Assembly (NCBI GenBank): GCA_024701455.1
Contig: JABXYP010000001.1
Location: forward strand, 1-64,000
From: Bacillus sp. A301a_S52
GTDB taxonomy: Bacteria > Bacillota > Bacilli > Bacillales > Salisediminibacteriaceae
DNA length: 64,000 nt
Direction: 5' to 3'
The translations under genes and the position numbers were made by a program. How positions within the stretch are numbered: the first letter of the stretch is position 1; the number at the start of each line of letters is the position of its first letter. Under the pieces are notes generated by a model, which made no database searches, was not told where the DNA came from, and was given only the letters and a program-made list of their open reading frames with translations. Positions 12,096-28,116 of this stretch are shown piece by piece.

Positions 12096-13043
12096 ATGAA
12101 TAAAGTGTTGCAAATGATGTTAAATAAGAAAATTGTCTTTTGTGGAGGCAAAGGAGGAGTGGGGAAATCAACGACTGCTTCTTCGCTTGCAATAGCCGCC
12201 ACAAAACATCAAAAAAGAGTGCTATTAATTTCTACAGATCCAGCTCATAATTTAGCTGATTTATTTCATACGACGTTAAGCCATAAACCTAAAAAAGTGG
12301 CTCAAAATTTATCGGTGATTGAAATAGATTCAGAGAAAGAAACAGATCGCTATATATATCAAGTGAAACAACATTTAAAACATGCTGTAAAAGCCACGAT
12401 GATTGAAGAAGTCAATCGGCAGTTGGATTTAGCTAAAACTGCCCCAGGAGCTGAGGAAGCAGCACTGTTTCAGCGATTAACAACATTAATTGTTGAAGAA
12501 AAAGAACATTATGATTTATTGATTATTGATACAGCCCCAACTGGTCATACACTCCGACTTATAACATTACCTGAATTAATGGGAGCTTGGATGGATGGTA
12601 TGATTGAACGACGGGAAAAAACAATGGAAAACTATACTCAGCTAATTTTTGACGGGGAACCTGTCGACGATCCTATTTATCGTGTTTTACAAGAGCGAAA
12701 GGAGATGTTTGCAAAGGTACGTCACACGTTGCTAAATAAAACAGAGACAGCTTTTATTTTTGTTGTGAATCCAGAGAAATTATCTATCCAAGAAACATTA
12801 CGTGCTGTTACGACCTTAAAACGTCATGATTTCCCTGTACGTGCCCTTATCATTAATAAAATCTTGCCAGATGAAGTTGAAGGAGATTTTTTTCAAGCTC
12901 GAAAAAGACAACAACATCTTTATTTAAGGGAGATTGAAGATGTGTTTAACGAAATACCAGCGTTATGCATCCCACTTTTAAAAGAAGATATTACACATGT
13001 AGGTCATTTAGCACATGTGGCACATTATCTCAGTGACCAATAG
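12096..13043 (+). CDS. ArsA/Get3-family ATPase
   Basis: Deviant Walker A ATPase of 315 residues: GGKGGVGKSTT at 17-27, the ADP/ATP switch DTAPTGHTLRL further on, and STDPAHNLAD between. It is single-domain, unlike E. coli ArsA. I see only two cysteines (C16 and one near residue 289), so the arsenite-binding cysteines of true ArsA are missing. A Get3-like targeting or cofactor role is therefore more likely than arsenite export. It follows the cory-CC-star gene by 44 bases with AGGGGG (12081-12086) as ribosome site, and is probably co-transcribed with cstA. Confidence 0.85.
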   Translation: MNKVLQMMLNKKIVFCGGKGGVGKSTTASSLAIAATKHQKRVLLISTDPAHNLADLFHTTLSHKPKKVAQNLSVIEIDSEKETDRYIYQVKQHLKHAVKATMIEEVNRQLDLAKTAPGAEEAALFQRLTTLIVEEKEHYDLLIIDTAPTGHTLRLITLPELMGAWMDGMIERREKTMENYTQLIFDGEPVDDPIYRVLQERKEMFAKVRHTLLNKTETAFIFVVNPEKLSIQETLRAVTTLKRHDFPVRALIINKILPDEVEGDFFQARKRQQHLYLREIEDVFNEIPALCIPLLKEDITHVGHLAHVAHYLSDQ

Positions 13044-13128
13044 ACATAAAAAATAGGAGTTACAGGTATTGAATTAGGTCTTTTTGTTTGTACTTAAGGT
13101 ATTTAAGATGAATTTTTTGGTAAAATAG

Positions 13129-13158
13129 TTGACTTTTTTCCTAGGTTACTTTCAATAT
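13129..13158 (+). promoter_or_regulatory. Candidate SigA promoter for the HD-GYP gene
   Basis: TTGACT (13129-13134) and CAATAT (13153-13158), 18-base spacer, 33 bases before the start codon. Confidence 0.5.
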
Positions 13159-13190
13159 AGAAGTAACATGGATGAAGGGCGGGCATTTTA

Positions 13191-14327
13191 ATGATGAATG
13201 TGAAAACACAAAATCTTATCCCCGGATGTATTTTAGCTGATGATGTTTATAAACGATCGAATACACCGTTGTTACGTAAGAAGACCGTTTTAACCGAAGA
13301 ACATTTACGAATGCTAGTTGTATTTTTAGTGGAACGGGTAAAGGTGGAACCTACACTTGTAAACGGTGAAGCCTTTAAGCCTGGAGAAGGAATTAATATA
13401 GAGGTAGAGGAAAAAGAGCCGGACTTAAAACAAGACATTCCTGAAAAAGAAGATACCTTTATTGACTATTATTTACGAGCTGTCCAACAATTTAAAAGAT
13501 TGTTTAATGATTGGCAAGGAGGAGTAAAAGTTGATTCTTTTGCTGTGAGAAACGTTTTTCTCCCGTTATATGAACAGTCCCCTACTAAAAGTGATTTAAT
13601 GCAACTCCATCACTATAGTACGAAGCAAGATTATATTTATTATCATTCTGTTGCAGTCAGTGTTTTTAGTGCCTTATTGGGTAAACGATTAGGATTGAAA
13701 AACGGAGAAGTGATTCAATTAGGGATCGCAGGACTGTTAGCAGATTGTGGTATGGCAAAATTACCATTTAACGCTTTTGAAAGAAAAAGCTCTTTAACTG
13801 CTGAACAGTACGAAGAGGTTAAGAAACATCCAATCATTGGTTATCGCATGTTAGAAGAAACCCAAGGGCTTACTAAAAATGCTTTAATTGGTATTTTGCA
13901 GCATCATGAAAGAGAAGATGGGAGCGGGTATCCTTTAAGAGAAAAAGGAAGTAAGCTTCACAAATATGCAAAAGTTATTGCCATTGCTGATGTATTCCAT
14001 GCAATGACTTCTGAAAGATTTTATCGGTCTAAACAATCCCCATATAAAGTGATTGATTCATTGAAAGTGGATCAATTCGGTAAATTAGACCACTCTTTAC
14101 TAAACCACCTTATTCAATTGACTGTAGATTTATCTATTGGAAGAAAAGTCCGTTTGAATAATGGAACTATCGGAGAGGTCCTTTATCAAAACCATCAGCA
14201 TCCGACACGTCCAATCCTTAAACTAATTGATGAGGGAGAAATACTACTTGATTTATTGAAGCACCCAGAGATTGTTATTGAAGAAGAATTAGTAGACTTC
14301 CATAGAGAAGAAGAATTTAATGTATAA
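13191..14327 (+). CDS. HD-GYP-like domain protein with altered HD motif
   Basis: Protein of 378 residues. The N-terminal 100 residues are of a kind often found in front of HD-GYP domains in bacilli. The C-terminal domain has the GYP signature HHEREDGSGYP (238-248) and the following ADVFHAMTSERFYR block. Canonical HD-GYP proteins hydrolyse cyclic di-GMP using a di-iron centre whose HD pair lies in HDIGK. Here that segment reads ADCGMAK (184-190), so the metal-binding histidine is alanine. The domain may be inactive, a c-di-GMP sensor, or use another site. It has its own promoter and sits directly upstream of the first rRNA operon. ATG 13194 is an alternative start. Confidence 0.8.
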   Translation: MMNVKTQNLIPGCILADDVYKRSNTPLLRKKTVLTEEHLRMLVVFLVERVKVEPTLVNGEAFKPGEGINIEVEEKEPDLKQDIPEKEDTFIDYYLRAVQQFKRLFNDWQGGVKVDSFAVRNVFLPLYEQSPTKSDLMQLHHYSTKQDYIYYHSVAVSVFSALLGKRLGLKNGEVIQLGIAGLLADCGMAKLPFNAFERKSSLTAEQYEEVKKHPIIGYRMLEETQGLTKNALIGILQHHEREDGSGYPLREKGSKLHKYAKVIAIADVFHAMTSERFYRSKQSPYKVIDSLKVDQFGKLDHSLLNHLIQLTVDLSIGRKVRLNNGTIGEVLYQNHQHPTRPILKLIDEGEILLDLLKHPEIVIEEELVDFHREEEFNV

Positions 14328-14410
14328 TAATTCTAAAAGAAACAGACTGAGGAAAAGTTAGCTGAAAAGGAACAGCAAAGTATAGCAGAGCGTAATGCGT
14401 AATGGAAAGT

Positions 14411-14453
14411 GAGGTACCCTTCCAAAATATATGGATGAGTACCTCTTTATTTT
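14411..14453 (+). terminator. Likely terminator after the HD-GYP gene
   Basis: Stem GAGGTAC (14411-14417) / GTACCTC (14439-14445), extendable with AAAG/TTT across a bulge, followed by TTTATTTT. The loop is long (21 bases). Confidence 0.6.
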
Positions 14454-14627
14454 AAGAAAACTATTTTATTTAAAACTAATCGTTACATGCACCATTAAAT
14501 AAATTTTCCATACAATACGTTAGATAAAAAACATGATGAAAATATTACTCAAAAACGTAAAGCTAGTTTAATTTAAATGTGTAAGGTGTAAATAATATAG
14601 AAAGAATATTTTTTTTGAAATAGGGGG

Positions 14628-14657
14628 TTGCATTACTATATTTTGTTGTGGTATATT
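14628..14657 (+). promoter_or_regulatory. rRNA operon 1 promoter P1
   Basis: TTGCAT (14628-14633), 18-base spacer, TATATT (14652-14657) within GGTATATTATT. The same GGTATATTATT context occurs in P1 of the second operon. The rest of 14454-14806 shows no gene. Confidence 0.65.
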
Positions 14658-14721
14658 ATTAAACGTTGCTGAAAAAACGAATCGAGATTAGTTCTGATGA
14701 AAATTACACTTTAACAAAGTG

Positions 14722-14750
14722 TTGACATAAGTTAATGATTTTGATATGAT
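14722..14750 (+). promoter_or_regulatory. rRNA operon 1 promoter P2
   Basis: Perfect -35 TTGACA (14722-14727), 17-base spacer, TATGAT (14745-14750). GTCGC follows about 7 bases downstream, a context shared with P2 of operon 2. Confidence 0.85.
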
Positions 14751-14806
14751 ATATAAGTCGCAACAACAGAGTAAGCGCACTCATTTGTTAAAAAAATAGA
14801 GCGCAA

Positions 14807-14942
14807 TTGACCTTTGAAAACTAAACAAAAAGCCAAGCAAAGTGGGATATGAAAATATCCCGTCAAAAGAAACAAAGCGTTGAGTGGAAACATTCAACAA
14901 CGCCAGACGAAAGTTTGGACATGATGTCAGAGACATCGAACT
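14807..14942 (+). other. Pre-16S leader with boxA and processing stem
   Basis: GACCTTTGAAAACT (14809-14822) resembles the boxA antitermination sequence of Bacillus rRNA leaders. The leader 14809-14843 is nearly complementary to 16541-16577 downstream of 16S, forming the long stalk from which 16S is cut (RNase III type processing). Identity with operon 2 begins exactly at 14807. Confidence 0.75.
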
Positions 14943-16511
<1,569 letters not shown>

Positions 16512-16890
16512 AAGGAGCTATTAAGCTCAGCTTATTTAAAACTTTGCTTTGGCTATTTTGTTTAGTTTTGAGAGGTTAAACTCTCAGAAAGAAAAGACTT
16601 ACCCGTTGGGTAAGAATCGACCTTTGAAAACTGGATAACGAAAGACTGATAATGACATCACCGGTTCACAATCGCTTGATATAATCAAACGATGAGAGAG
16701 CCGAGTGTCTTAGAAAAAGGCCATTAAGACGCCAATATTGCGTGAGCAAAAATCGGGTAACAAGATTTTTGCCAGGAGGATCAAGCAATTCGAGGAAACA
16801 ACTGACGAGGCACCGGAACGTACCCACGTACGTGAGGATGGTGAGGAAGGAAGTTGACGAAGAAGTGCGCAGATCATCCGCCGCAAAAGA
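16512..16890 (+). other. 16S-23S spacer, no tRNA genes
   Basis: 379 bases. No tRNA is present: I find no T-loop GGTTCRANTCC or acceptor pair. It carries the 3' strand of the 16S processing stem (16541-16577) and a second boxA-like GACCTTTGAAAACT (16619-16632). The stretch 16618-16660 is complementary to 19858-19898 and forms the 23S processing stem. From about 16742 a structured, G/A-rich element (AGGAGGATCAAGC...AAGTGCGC) resembles the element found after the 5S gene. Confidence 0.8.
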
Positions 16891-19830
<2,940 letters not shown>

Positions 19831-19913
19831 AAAGCAAGTCGTCTTTTCTCTAAGACATGATGTCATATCAGTCCCGTTATCCAGTTTTGAAAGGTCGATA
19901 AGACCTTGATATG

Positions 19914-20030
19914 TTCAGTGACAATCGCGGAGAGGTCACACCCGTTCCCATGCCGAACACGGTAGTTAAGCTCTCCAGCGCCGATGATAGTTGGGGGCTC
20001 TCCCCCTGTGAAAGTAGGACGTCGCTGAGC
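19914..20030 (+). rRNA. rrf: 5S ribosomal RNA (operon 1)
   Basis: The terminal helix TCAGTGAC pairs with GTCGCTGA. The conserved core GAGGTCACACCCGTTCCCAT and GCCGAACACGG is present. About 117 bases. Confidence 0.95.
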
Positions 20031-20447
20031 GACTAAGGACATTCTCTTATGAGAGTGTCTTTTTTGTATGTATAGAAGGATGCGCTGAAACGAGGGATTG
20101 GAAGGACAAGCAGGTCGAGGAAGCAAGAGAGGGAAGCGCGGAGTGCCCTATGGGCATGAGCACTGGACGAACGTAGGTGACAAAGAGATGCGCCGTTCAG
20201 CCAATCCCACAGAGCGCCGAAGATAGTTGGAGGCGTCCCCCTGTGAAAGTAGGACGTCGCTGAGCGACTAAGGACATTCTCTTATGAGAGTGTCTTTTTT
20301 GTATGTATAGAAGGATGCGCTGAAACGAGGGATTGGAAGGACAAGCAGGTCGAGGAAGCAAGGGAGGGAAGCGCGGAGTGCCCTATGGGCATGAGCACTG
20401 GACGAACGTAGGTGACAAAGAGATGCGCCGTTCAGCCAAAGCTGCAG
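19977..20447. repeat. 235-bp tandem repeat: 5S tail + terminator + structured element
   Basis: Two units begin at AGCGCCGA (19977 and 20213), and a third AGCGCC occurs at 20448. Each unit contains the 3' part of 5S rRNA, the rRNA terminator, and about 150 bases of structured sequence with hairpins such as TGCCC-TAT-GGGCA. The second unit differs by a one-base deletion and a few changes. It is therefore a 5S remnant, not a second 5S gene. The region continues to yaaC with no gene. Confidence 0.9.
20038..20065 (+). terminator. rRNA operon 1 terminator (first copy)
   Basis: GACATTCTC (20038-20046) / GAGAGTGTC (20051-20059), TTAT loop, then TTTTTT. A second identical copy follows 235 bases later, at about 20273-20300. 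Confidence 0.9.
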
Positions 20448-20529
20448 AGCGCCATTAGAGGTAAGCAGAAGAGTGACTTGTTATGACAGTTGATGGAATG
20501 AGGCTGTTTCCTAAAACAAACCCTCGATT

Positions 20530-21483
20530 TTAGCCCTGCTTCTTTATAGGAAAAAAGAATTGATTAATGAGCCAAGGACTTTTGGCTTGGGATACTTCTA
20601 ACCATTCTGTAATTGTTGGAAGGTCATTAGAGGAGAAAGAGTAAATAAGGTCTCCCCACCACTCTGTTTCATAACGGCATATCATACTTAACTGATAGAG
20701 CAACATGTAATGAACGAGTAATTCAGGTGTACGTGGTATCTCTTCTGGATGAAGAGGGAGATATACTTCGCCACTCATACTTGCCCGAATAAGCCTCGAT
20801 TGTGATATCGTCTCAGATGGTACTTTAATATGAATCCCTTCCTCTTTATTTTGAACAATAATGTTTGGGTCGGCTAAATCGTTGATGAGGCGAAACCACC
20901 TTTGGAACTCATGGCCTTTAAAATTTAGACGCGACTTATTAAGAAAGTAATTATCTGGATCAGTCATCACATTTAATGATACAAGCCCAATTTCATTAAA
21001 TAATGAATATAAAATTGCCTGCATTTCTGGGATGTTGAATAACAAGTGACGCATTTTAATTTTTTCACCGGTGACTTGCTTTATGTTAAATAACTTTGAT
21101 GATAAATAAGGAAATAATCCCTCCTTTTGATATCTGACTTCATCCGAAAGGAATTGATAACCCTGCTTTTTTCGTTTTCTTGCTGATAGACCATGAGCTA
21201 ATACTTGAGTTGTGGCTGGATAATCAGGATCAATGGTTAATAACGCTGCTTTTAACCAATTAGATAGGCCATAAAATAGAAGGACCGGTTTAATGGAAAG
21301 GGGAGCACGTTTACCTTGATCAAAATAATGAGAACCGAGATCGATGTAATAAACGAATGAGTAACAGCATTTATATGCTTTTTCTTCAGGATGGGTAAAA
21401 TAGGCTTTATAGTGATTAGTTAGGTAGTTTTTTGCAAAATCTGCAGATTGAAATAATGTCGTAAAGGGTGGTTGCTTGACCAT
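20530..21483 (-). CDS. yaaC: YaaC family protein
   Basis: Protein of 317 residues matching the YaaC family, conserved in bacilli on the opposite strand just before guaB, as here. No signal peptide or membrane segment and no recognised catalytic motif. The function is unknown. AAGGAG lies upstream of the ATG at 21483. It converges on rRNA operon 1. Confidence 0.88.
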   Translation of the reverse strand: MVKQPPFTTLFQSADFAKNYLTNHYKAYFTHPEEKAYKCCYSFVYYIDLGSHYFDQGKRAPLSIKPVLLFYGLSNWLKAALLTIDPDYPATTQVLAHGLSARKRKKQGYQFLSDEVRYQKEGLFPYLSSKLFNIKQVTGEKIKMRHLLFNIPEMQAILYSLFNEIGLVSLNVMTDPDNYFLNKSRLNFKGHEFQRWFRLINDLADPNIIVQNKEEGIHIKVPSETISQSRLIRASMSGEVYLPLHPEEIPRTPELLVHYMLLYQLSMICRYETEWWGDLIYSFSSNDLPTITEWLEVSQAKSPWLINQFFFPIKKQG

Positions 21484-21553
21484 AAATAGCTCCTTTTTGA
21501 GTCATTGTCGTCGGTTGTAGAAAAGACTGAATCTTTAAACTATAATCCTTGTC

Positions 21554-21582
21554 TTGACAGTAGTTTATCCTATTGTTAATCT
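21554..21582 (+). promoter_or_regulatory. Candidate SigA promoter for guaB
   Basis: TTGACA (21554-21559), 17-base spacer, TAATCT (21577-21582). No purine riboswitch is seen in the short leader. Confidence 0.6.
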
Positions 21583-21609
21583 ACTAATAATATTTTGGCC
21601 AATTTGTGA

Positions 21610-23082
<1,473 letters not shown>

Positions 23083-23096
23083 GTTAAAATAAACTA

Positions 23097-23127
23097 ATAG
23101 ATAGGGGTCTCCCCTATCTATTTTTTT
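23097..23127 (+). terminator. Rho-independent terminator after guaB
   Basis: Stem ATAGATAGGGG (23097-23107) / CCCCTATCTAT (23111-23121) with a 3-base loop, then TTTTTT. Confidence 0.93.
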
Positions 23128-23238
23128 AGTGCGGAATATGGTAAAATGACGTTTGTTCACTATTGGGATAAACAAATTAAAAGCCATCACGGTAAGGTGA
23201 TTTATATAGATATTAGATCGTAAGAAGAGGTGGAAAAA

Positions 23239-24642
23239 GTGGTGAGAAAATTAAGTTTTTTGTTGTTAATTGTAGTAGTTACGATATCCAGTATGTTTAC
23301 AGTTGCTGGAACAGCTGCTGCCTCTTATGATGCGGGTGTTGATACAGTCATACTTGTAGATGCAGGTAGCGGGAAAATTTTATATCAACAAAATGCAGAT
23401 CAGGCTTTACCGCCAGCGAGCATGACGAAAATGATGAGTGAGTACATTATTTTAGAAGCGATTAATAATGGGGAAATTGATTGGGATGATACTGTCCCTG
23501 TCAGTGAATATTTAGCAGGGTTATCTCATGATCGTGGTTTATCGAATGTACCGATGAGAATCGATGAAGAATATACTGTAAGAGAATTATATGAAGCTGT
23601 AGCGATATATTCTGCCAATGGTGCGACAATGGCTCTAGCAGAGCTGATAGAAGGGTCTGAAGGTGCCTTTGTAGAACGAATGAATGAAACAGGAAAAGAA
23701 ATTGGCATGGGGACGACTCTTCGCGACGCAGGAGAAGAATATGGTATTGATAATATAGATGATGTAGCTGATGAAGGATTAGGTGATTTTCAATTTGTTA
23801 ATTCAACTGGATTACCTAATCATTTGTTAAATGGGAATCATCCTGAAGGTACTGGGGAAAATGAGGATAATTATATGTCCGCTAAAGCGGCTGCAGTTCT
23901 TGCTTATCACTTAGTTAATGATTATCCTGAAGTCCTTGAAACAGCCAGTATACCAGAAAAGATTTTCCGTGATGGCACAGAAGATGCAGTTACAATGCAA
24001 AATTGGAACTGGATGCTAGAGGGTACTCAATTAACGGAATTAGATAATGAGTATATTGATGGTCTGAAAACAGGGCATACAAATGCAGCTGGCTTTACTT
24101 TTACTGGCACAGGAGAGCGCGATGGTAAGCGATTTGTCAGTGTCGTTATGGGGGCTCAGTCTGAAGTTGAACGATTTAATGAAACTGAACGACTCATGTC
24201 ATGGGGGTTCAATAATTTTTCAGCAAACGAACTATTTCCAGCAAACATGACACTGGAAGGGAATGAAACCATTCCAGTGGCTAAAGGGCAAGAGGATGCA
24301 GTCGCGATAGCATCTAATGAGCCTATCTCGATGGTGATTCAGGAAAAGGATCTTGAGGCTTACTCCTATTCATTTGAAGTCGATGAAAATCTTTTAACCG
24401 AATCCGGAAAAATCGAAGCACCAATCGAAGAAGGGACAGTAGTTGGACAACTTGTTGTGACCTATAATGGCGAAGGTGAGGAAGCATACTTACCAGGAGA
24501 AGAAGGTAGTACTTCTGTAGACGTGGTAACAACAGAAAGTGTGGAGCGCGCAGGCTGGTTTTCACTTATGTTACAAGGAATTGGGAACTTTTTTGCTGGC
24601 TTATGGTCCACTGTAGCTGACACTGTGCGTGGGTGGTTCTAG
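23239..24642 (+). CDS. dacA: D-alanyl-D-alanine carboxypeptidase (PBP5)
   Basis: Penicillin-binding serine peptidase that trims the terminal D-Ala from peptidoglycan stem peptides. The signal peptide lies at about residues 4-30, ending TAAAS. The active-site motifs are SMTK (Ser61, Lys64), SAN (125-127) and KTG (277-279). The C-terminal beta domain ends in an amphipathic membrane anchor (GNFFAGLWSTVADTVRGWF). GTG 23239 is chosen because GAGGTG (23227-23232) precedes it by 6 bases; GTG 23230 overlaps that site and GTG 23242 is an alternative. The protein is notably acidic, as is usual for exported proteins of alkaliphiles. Confidence 0.95.
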   Translation: MVRKLSFLLLIVVVTISSMFTVAGTAAASYDAGVDTVILVDAGSGKILYQQNADQALPPASMTKMMSEYIILEAINNGEIDWDDTVPVSEYLAGLSHDRGLSNVPMRIDEEYTVRELYEAVAIYSANGATMALAELIEGSEGAFVERMNETGKEIGMGTTLRDAGEEYGIDNIDDVADEGLGDFQFVNSTGLPNHLLNGNHPEGTGENEDNYMSAKAAAVLAYHLVNDYPEVLETASIPEKIFRDGTEDAVTMQNWNWMLEGTQLTELDNEYIDGLKTGHTNAAGFTFTGTGERDGKRFVSVVMGAQSEVERFNETERLMSWGFNNFSANELFPANMTLEGNETIPVAKGQEDAVAIASNEPISMVIQEKDLEAYSYSFEVDENLLTESGKIEAPIEEGTVVGQLVVTYNGEGEEAYLPGEEGSTSVDVVTTESVERAGWFSLMLQGIGNFFAGLWSTVADTVRGWF

Positions 24643-24707
24643 TCTAAACGTTTATACTTTTCTGACAATGATAAATAAAACCCTATTAATTTTATCGGAT
24701 TTTTAGT

Positions 24708-24713
24708 TATAAT
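24708..24713 (+). promoter_or_regulatory. Possible -10 element for pdxST
   Basis: A perfect TATAAT lies 56 bases before pdxS. The only -35 candidate is TTAATT (24686-24691), 16-base spacer, which is poor. Confidence 0.35.
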
Positions 24714-24769
24714 AGAAGGTATGTAATTTAAGCTGATTTAATAAATAACTAATTTAAAGGGGGATCCTT

Positions 24770-25657
24770 ATGGATAGACAAGTAGGGACTGATCGTGTAA
24801 AACGAGGTATGGCAGAAATGCAAAAAGGCGGTGTCATCATGGATGTGGTGAACGCTGAGCAGGCTAAGATTGCTGAAGAAGCTGGAGCTGTAGCGGTTAT
24901 GGCACTTGAGCGTGTTCCATCAGATATTCGAGCAGCTGGTGGGGTAGCAAGAATGGCTGACCCACTTATTGTTGAAGAGGTGCAAAATGCAGTCTCTATT
25001 CCAGTCATGGCTAAAGCGCGTATCGGTCATATTGTAGAAGCTCGTCTTCTTGAAGCACTAGGTGTAGATTATATTGATGAAAGTGAAGTATTAACACCTG
25101 CTGATGAAGTTTTTCATCTAAATAAACGAGATTATACAGTACCTTTTGTATGTGGAGCTCGTGATTTAGGGGAAGCTTCTCGTCGAATCGGTGAAGGAGC
25201 TTCTATGATTAGAACGAAAGGTGAACCAGGGACAGGAAATATTGTTGAAGCGGTTCGTCATCAACGTCTTATGCAAGCTCAAGTTAACAAAGTTATCGGT
25301 ATGTCAGAAGATGAGTTAATGACTGAAGCGAAGAACTTAGGTGCTCCTTATGAAATCTTACTAGACATTAAGCGTAATGGTCGTTTACCTGTTGTTAACT
25401 TTGCTGCTGGGGGCGTGGCTACTCCGGCTGATGCTGCACTCATGATGCAGCTTGGATCTGACGGTGTGTTTGTTGGATCAGGGATCTTTAAATCTGAGAA
25501 TCCATCGAAATTTGCTAAAGCCATTGTTGAAGCTACTACACATTACGATGATTTTGCCTTAATTGCAGAACTATCAAAAGGGCTAGGACCTGCTATGAAG
25601 GGAATTGAAATTTCGGCCATTGAAAAGAAAGACCGCATGCAGGACCGTGGTTGGTAA
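24770..25657 (+). CDS. pdxS: Pyridoxal 5'-phosphate synthase, synthase subunit PdxS
   Basis: Lyase subunit of the DXP-independent PLP synthase. It makes PLP from ribose 5-phosphate, glyceraldehyde 3-phosphate and ammonia supplied by PdxT. The 295-residue TIM barrel has the Schiff-base lysine Lys82 in VMAKARIGH, the second key lysine in [10 protein letters not shown], and GGVIMDVVN near the N-terminus. GGGGG upstream gives the ribosome site. pdxT follows after 36 bases. Confidence 0.98.
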   Translation: MDRQVGTDRVKRGMAEMQKGGVIMDVVNAEQAKIAEEAGAVAVMALERVPSDIRAAGGVARMADPLIVEEVQNAVSIPVMAKARIGHIVEARLLEALGVDYIDESEVLTPADEVFHLNKRDYTVPFVCGARDLGEASRRIGEGASMIRTKGEPGTGNIVEAVRHQRLMQAQVNKVIGMSEDELMTEAKNLGAPYEILLDIKRNGRLPVVNFAAGGVATPADAALMMQLGSDGVFVGSGIFKSENPSKFAKAIVEATTHYDDFALIAELSKGLGPAMKGIEISAIEKKDRMQDRGW

Positions 25658-25693
25658 AGGCTCAGGAGGAAAATGAAAGAGGTGTGTGCCACC

Positions 25694-26281
25694 ATGATTA
25701 ACATCGGTGTCCTGGCCCTTCAAGGGGCAGTTAGAGAGCATGTAAAAGCGTTACAAGCCTCTGACGTCACCATTACAATTGTAAAGAAGAAAGAACAGCT
25801 TGATATGATCGATGGACTTGTTTTTCCTGGTGGAGAAAGTACGACAATGCGGAGGCTCATTAATTTATATGGTTTTTATGAACCACTAAAAGCATTTGCT
25901 AAAATGGGGAAACCAATTTTTGGTACATGTGCAGGTGCTATCCTTATGGCTACTGAAATTGTAGGTCAAACGGAGCCTCATTTATCGGTAATGAATATGA
26001 CGGTAGAACGAAACGCATTTGGCCGACAACGTGAAAGCTTCGAAGCCTCATTAAAAATGAAGCAGGTTGGAGAGAATGTGGAAGCGATCTTTATTCGGGC
26101 TCCCATTATTACACGCGTTGGCCCAGAAGTAGACGTCCTTGCCACATTTGATGGTGATATCGTGGCCGCTAAGCAAGGTCCGTTTATGGCTTGTTCTTTT
26201 CATCCTGAATTAACAGAGGATAATCGAATGCACCAGCATTTTGTAGAGATGGTCCGTAGCTATCACCAGATCCATACTTGA
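25694..26281 (+). CDS. pdxT: Pyridoxal 5'-phosphate synthase, glutaminase subunit PdxT
   Basis: Class I glutamine amidotransferase that feeds ammonia to PdxS. From ATG 25694 the protein has 195 residues and the catalytic triad falls at the B. subtilis positions: Cys79 (GTCAGA), His170 and Glu172 (SFHPELTED). An in-frame ATG at 25673 lies after AGGAGG but would add seven residues not found in the family. The ribosome site for 25694 is GAGGTG (25679-25684). Other blocks seen are GGESTTMRRL and RNAFGRQ. Confidence 0.95.
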   Translation: MINIGVLALQGAVREHVKALQASDVTITIVKKKEQLDMIDGLVFPGGESTTMRRLINLYGFYEPLKAFAKMGKPIFGTCAGAILMATEIVGQTEPHLSVMNMTVERNAFGRQRESFEASLKMKQVGENVEAIFIRAPIITRVGPEVDVLATFDGDIVAAKQGPFMACSFHPELTEDNRMHQHFVEMVRSYHQIHT

Positions 26282-26303
26282 TTTTAATCGTGACAATCGG
26301 GTA

Positions 26304-26312
26304 TGCTATAAT
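26304..26312 (+). promoter_or_regulatory. Extended -10 promoter of the serS T-box leader
   Basis: TGCTATAAT is an extended -10 with a perfect hexamer (26307-26312) and starts the leader just before the T-box. Confidence 0.55.
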
Positions 26313-26327
26313 TATTAAACTTATAAG

Positions 26328-26627
26328 TAAATGTGACGACAGGAATTAGTAACGGAAGAACATTGTCTTCAGAGAACCGGTGGCTGCTGAAAGCCGGTGT
26401 CAATGCTCCGTGAATCCATCCTCGAGCAAACTAGCTGAACGTATAATAGGCGTGGTGTTCCCTTGTTATATAGAAAGAAGGAACTTCACACGTTTAAATA
26501 TTTATAGGCTGGTGCGGGCTCTCGACCGTTAGAGAGGACAAGGTGGAAGCAGGTTATACCTGCTTTAACCAGGGTGGCAACGCGGGTTAACTCTCGTCCC
26601 TGATTTATTCAGGGATGGGGGTTTTTT
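26328..26627 (+). promoter_or_regulatory. T-box leader (serine) controlling serS
   Basis: The T-box sequence AGGGTGGCAACGCGGG (26571-26586) lies just before a terminator, CCCTGA (26598-26603) / TCAGGG (26609-26614), ending in TTTTTT (26622-26627). In stem I the specifier loop reads GAA-TCC-A, giving the serine codon TCC, consistent with the downstream gene. Uncharged tRNA-Ser would stabilise the antiterminator and allow serS transcription. Confidence 0.93.
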
Positions 26628-26778
26628 ATATTAAAAAAAATGTTATAGATGGATTCAAGATAATGCTGCTAGTCCTTCTTGAATGATCGATTAGGAAAAA
26701 ACTAATCAGGACATAACGTTTATAGATGACGTTAAGGAGCTACTATTTTCCCGTTAACTTACTCATAGTGTCACATAA

Positions 26779-28074
<1,296 letters not shown>

Positions 28075-28082
28075 TAATATGG

Positions 28083-28116
28083 CTCGCCCTTCTCTATTAG
28101 AAAGGGTGAGTTTTTT
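28083..28116 (+). terminator. Rho-independent terminator after serS
   Basis: Stem CTCGCCCTT (28083-28091) / AAGGGTGAG (28102-28110), then TTTTTT. Confidence 0.92.

Noticed and set aside
16512..16890. Possible tRNA-Ile/Ala in the 16S-23S spacer
   Set aside because: No cloverleaf, T-loop consensus or CCA end could be found. The stems present are rRNA processing stems.
20213..20265. Second 5S rRNA gene
   Set aside because: Only the 3' third of 5S is duplicated, as part of the 235-bp tandem unit.
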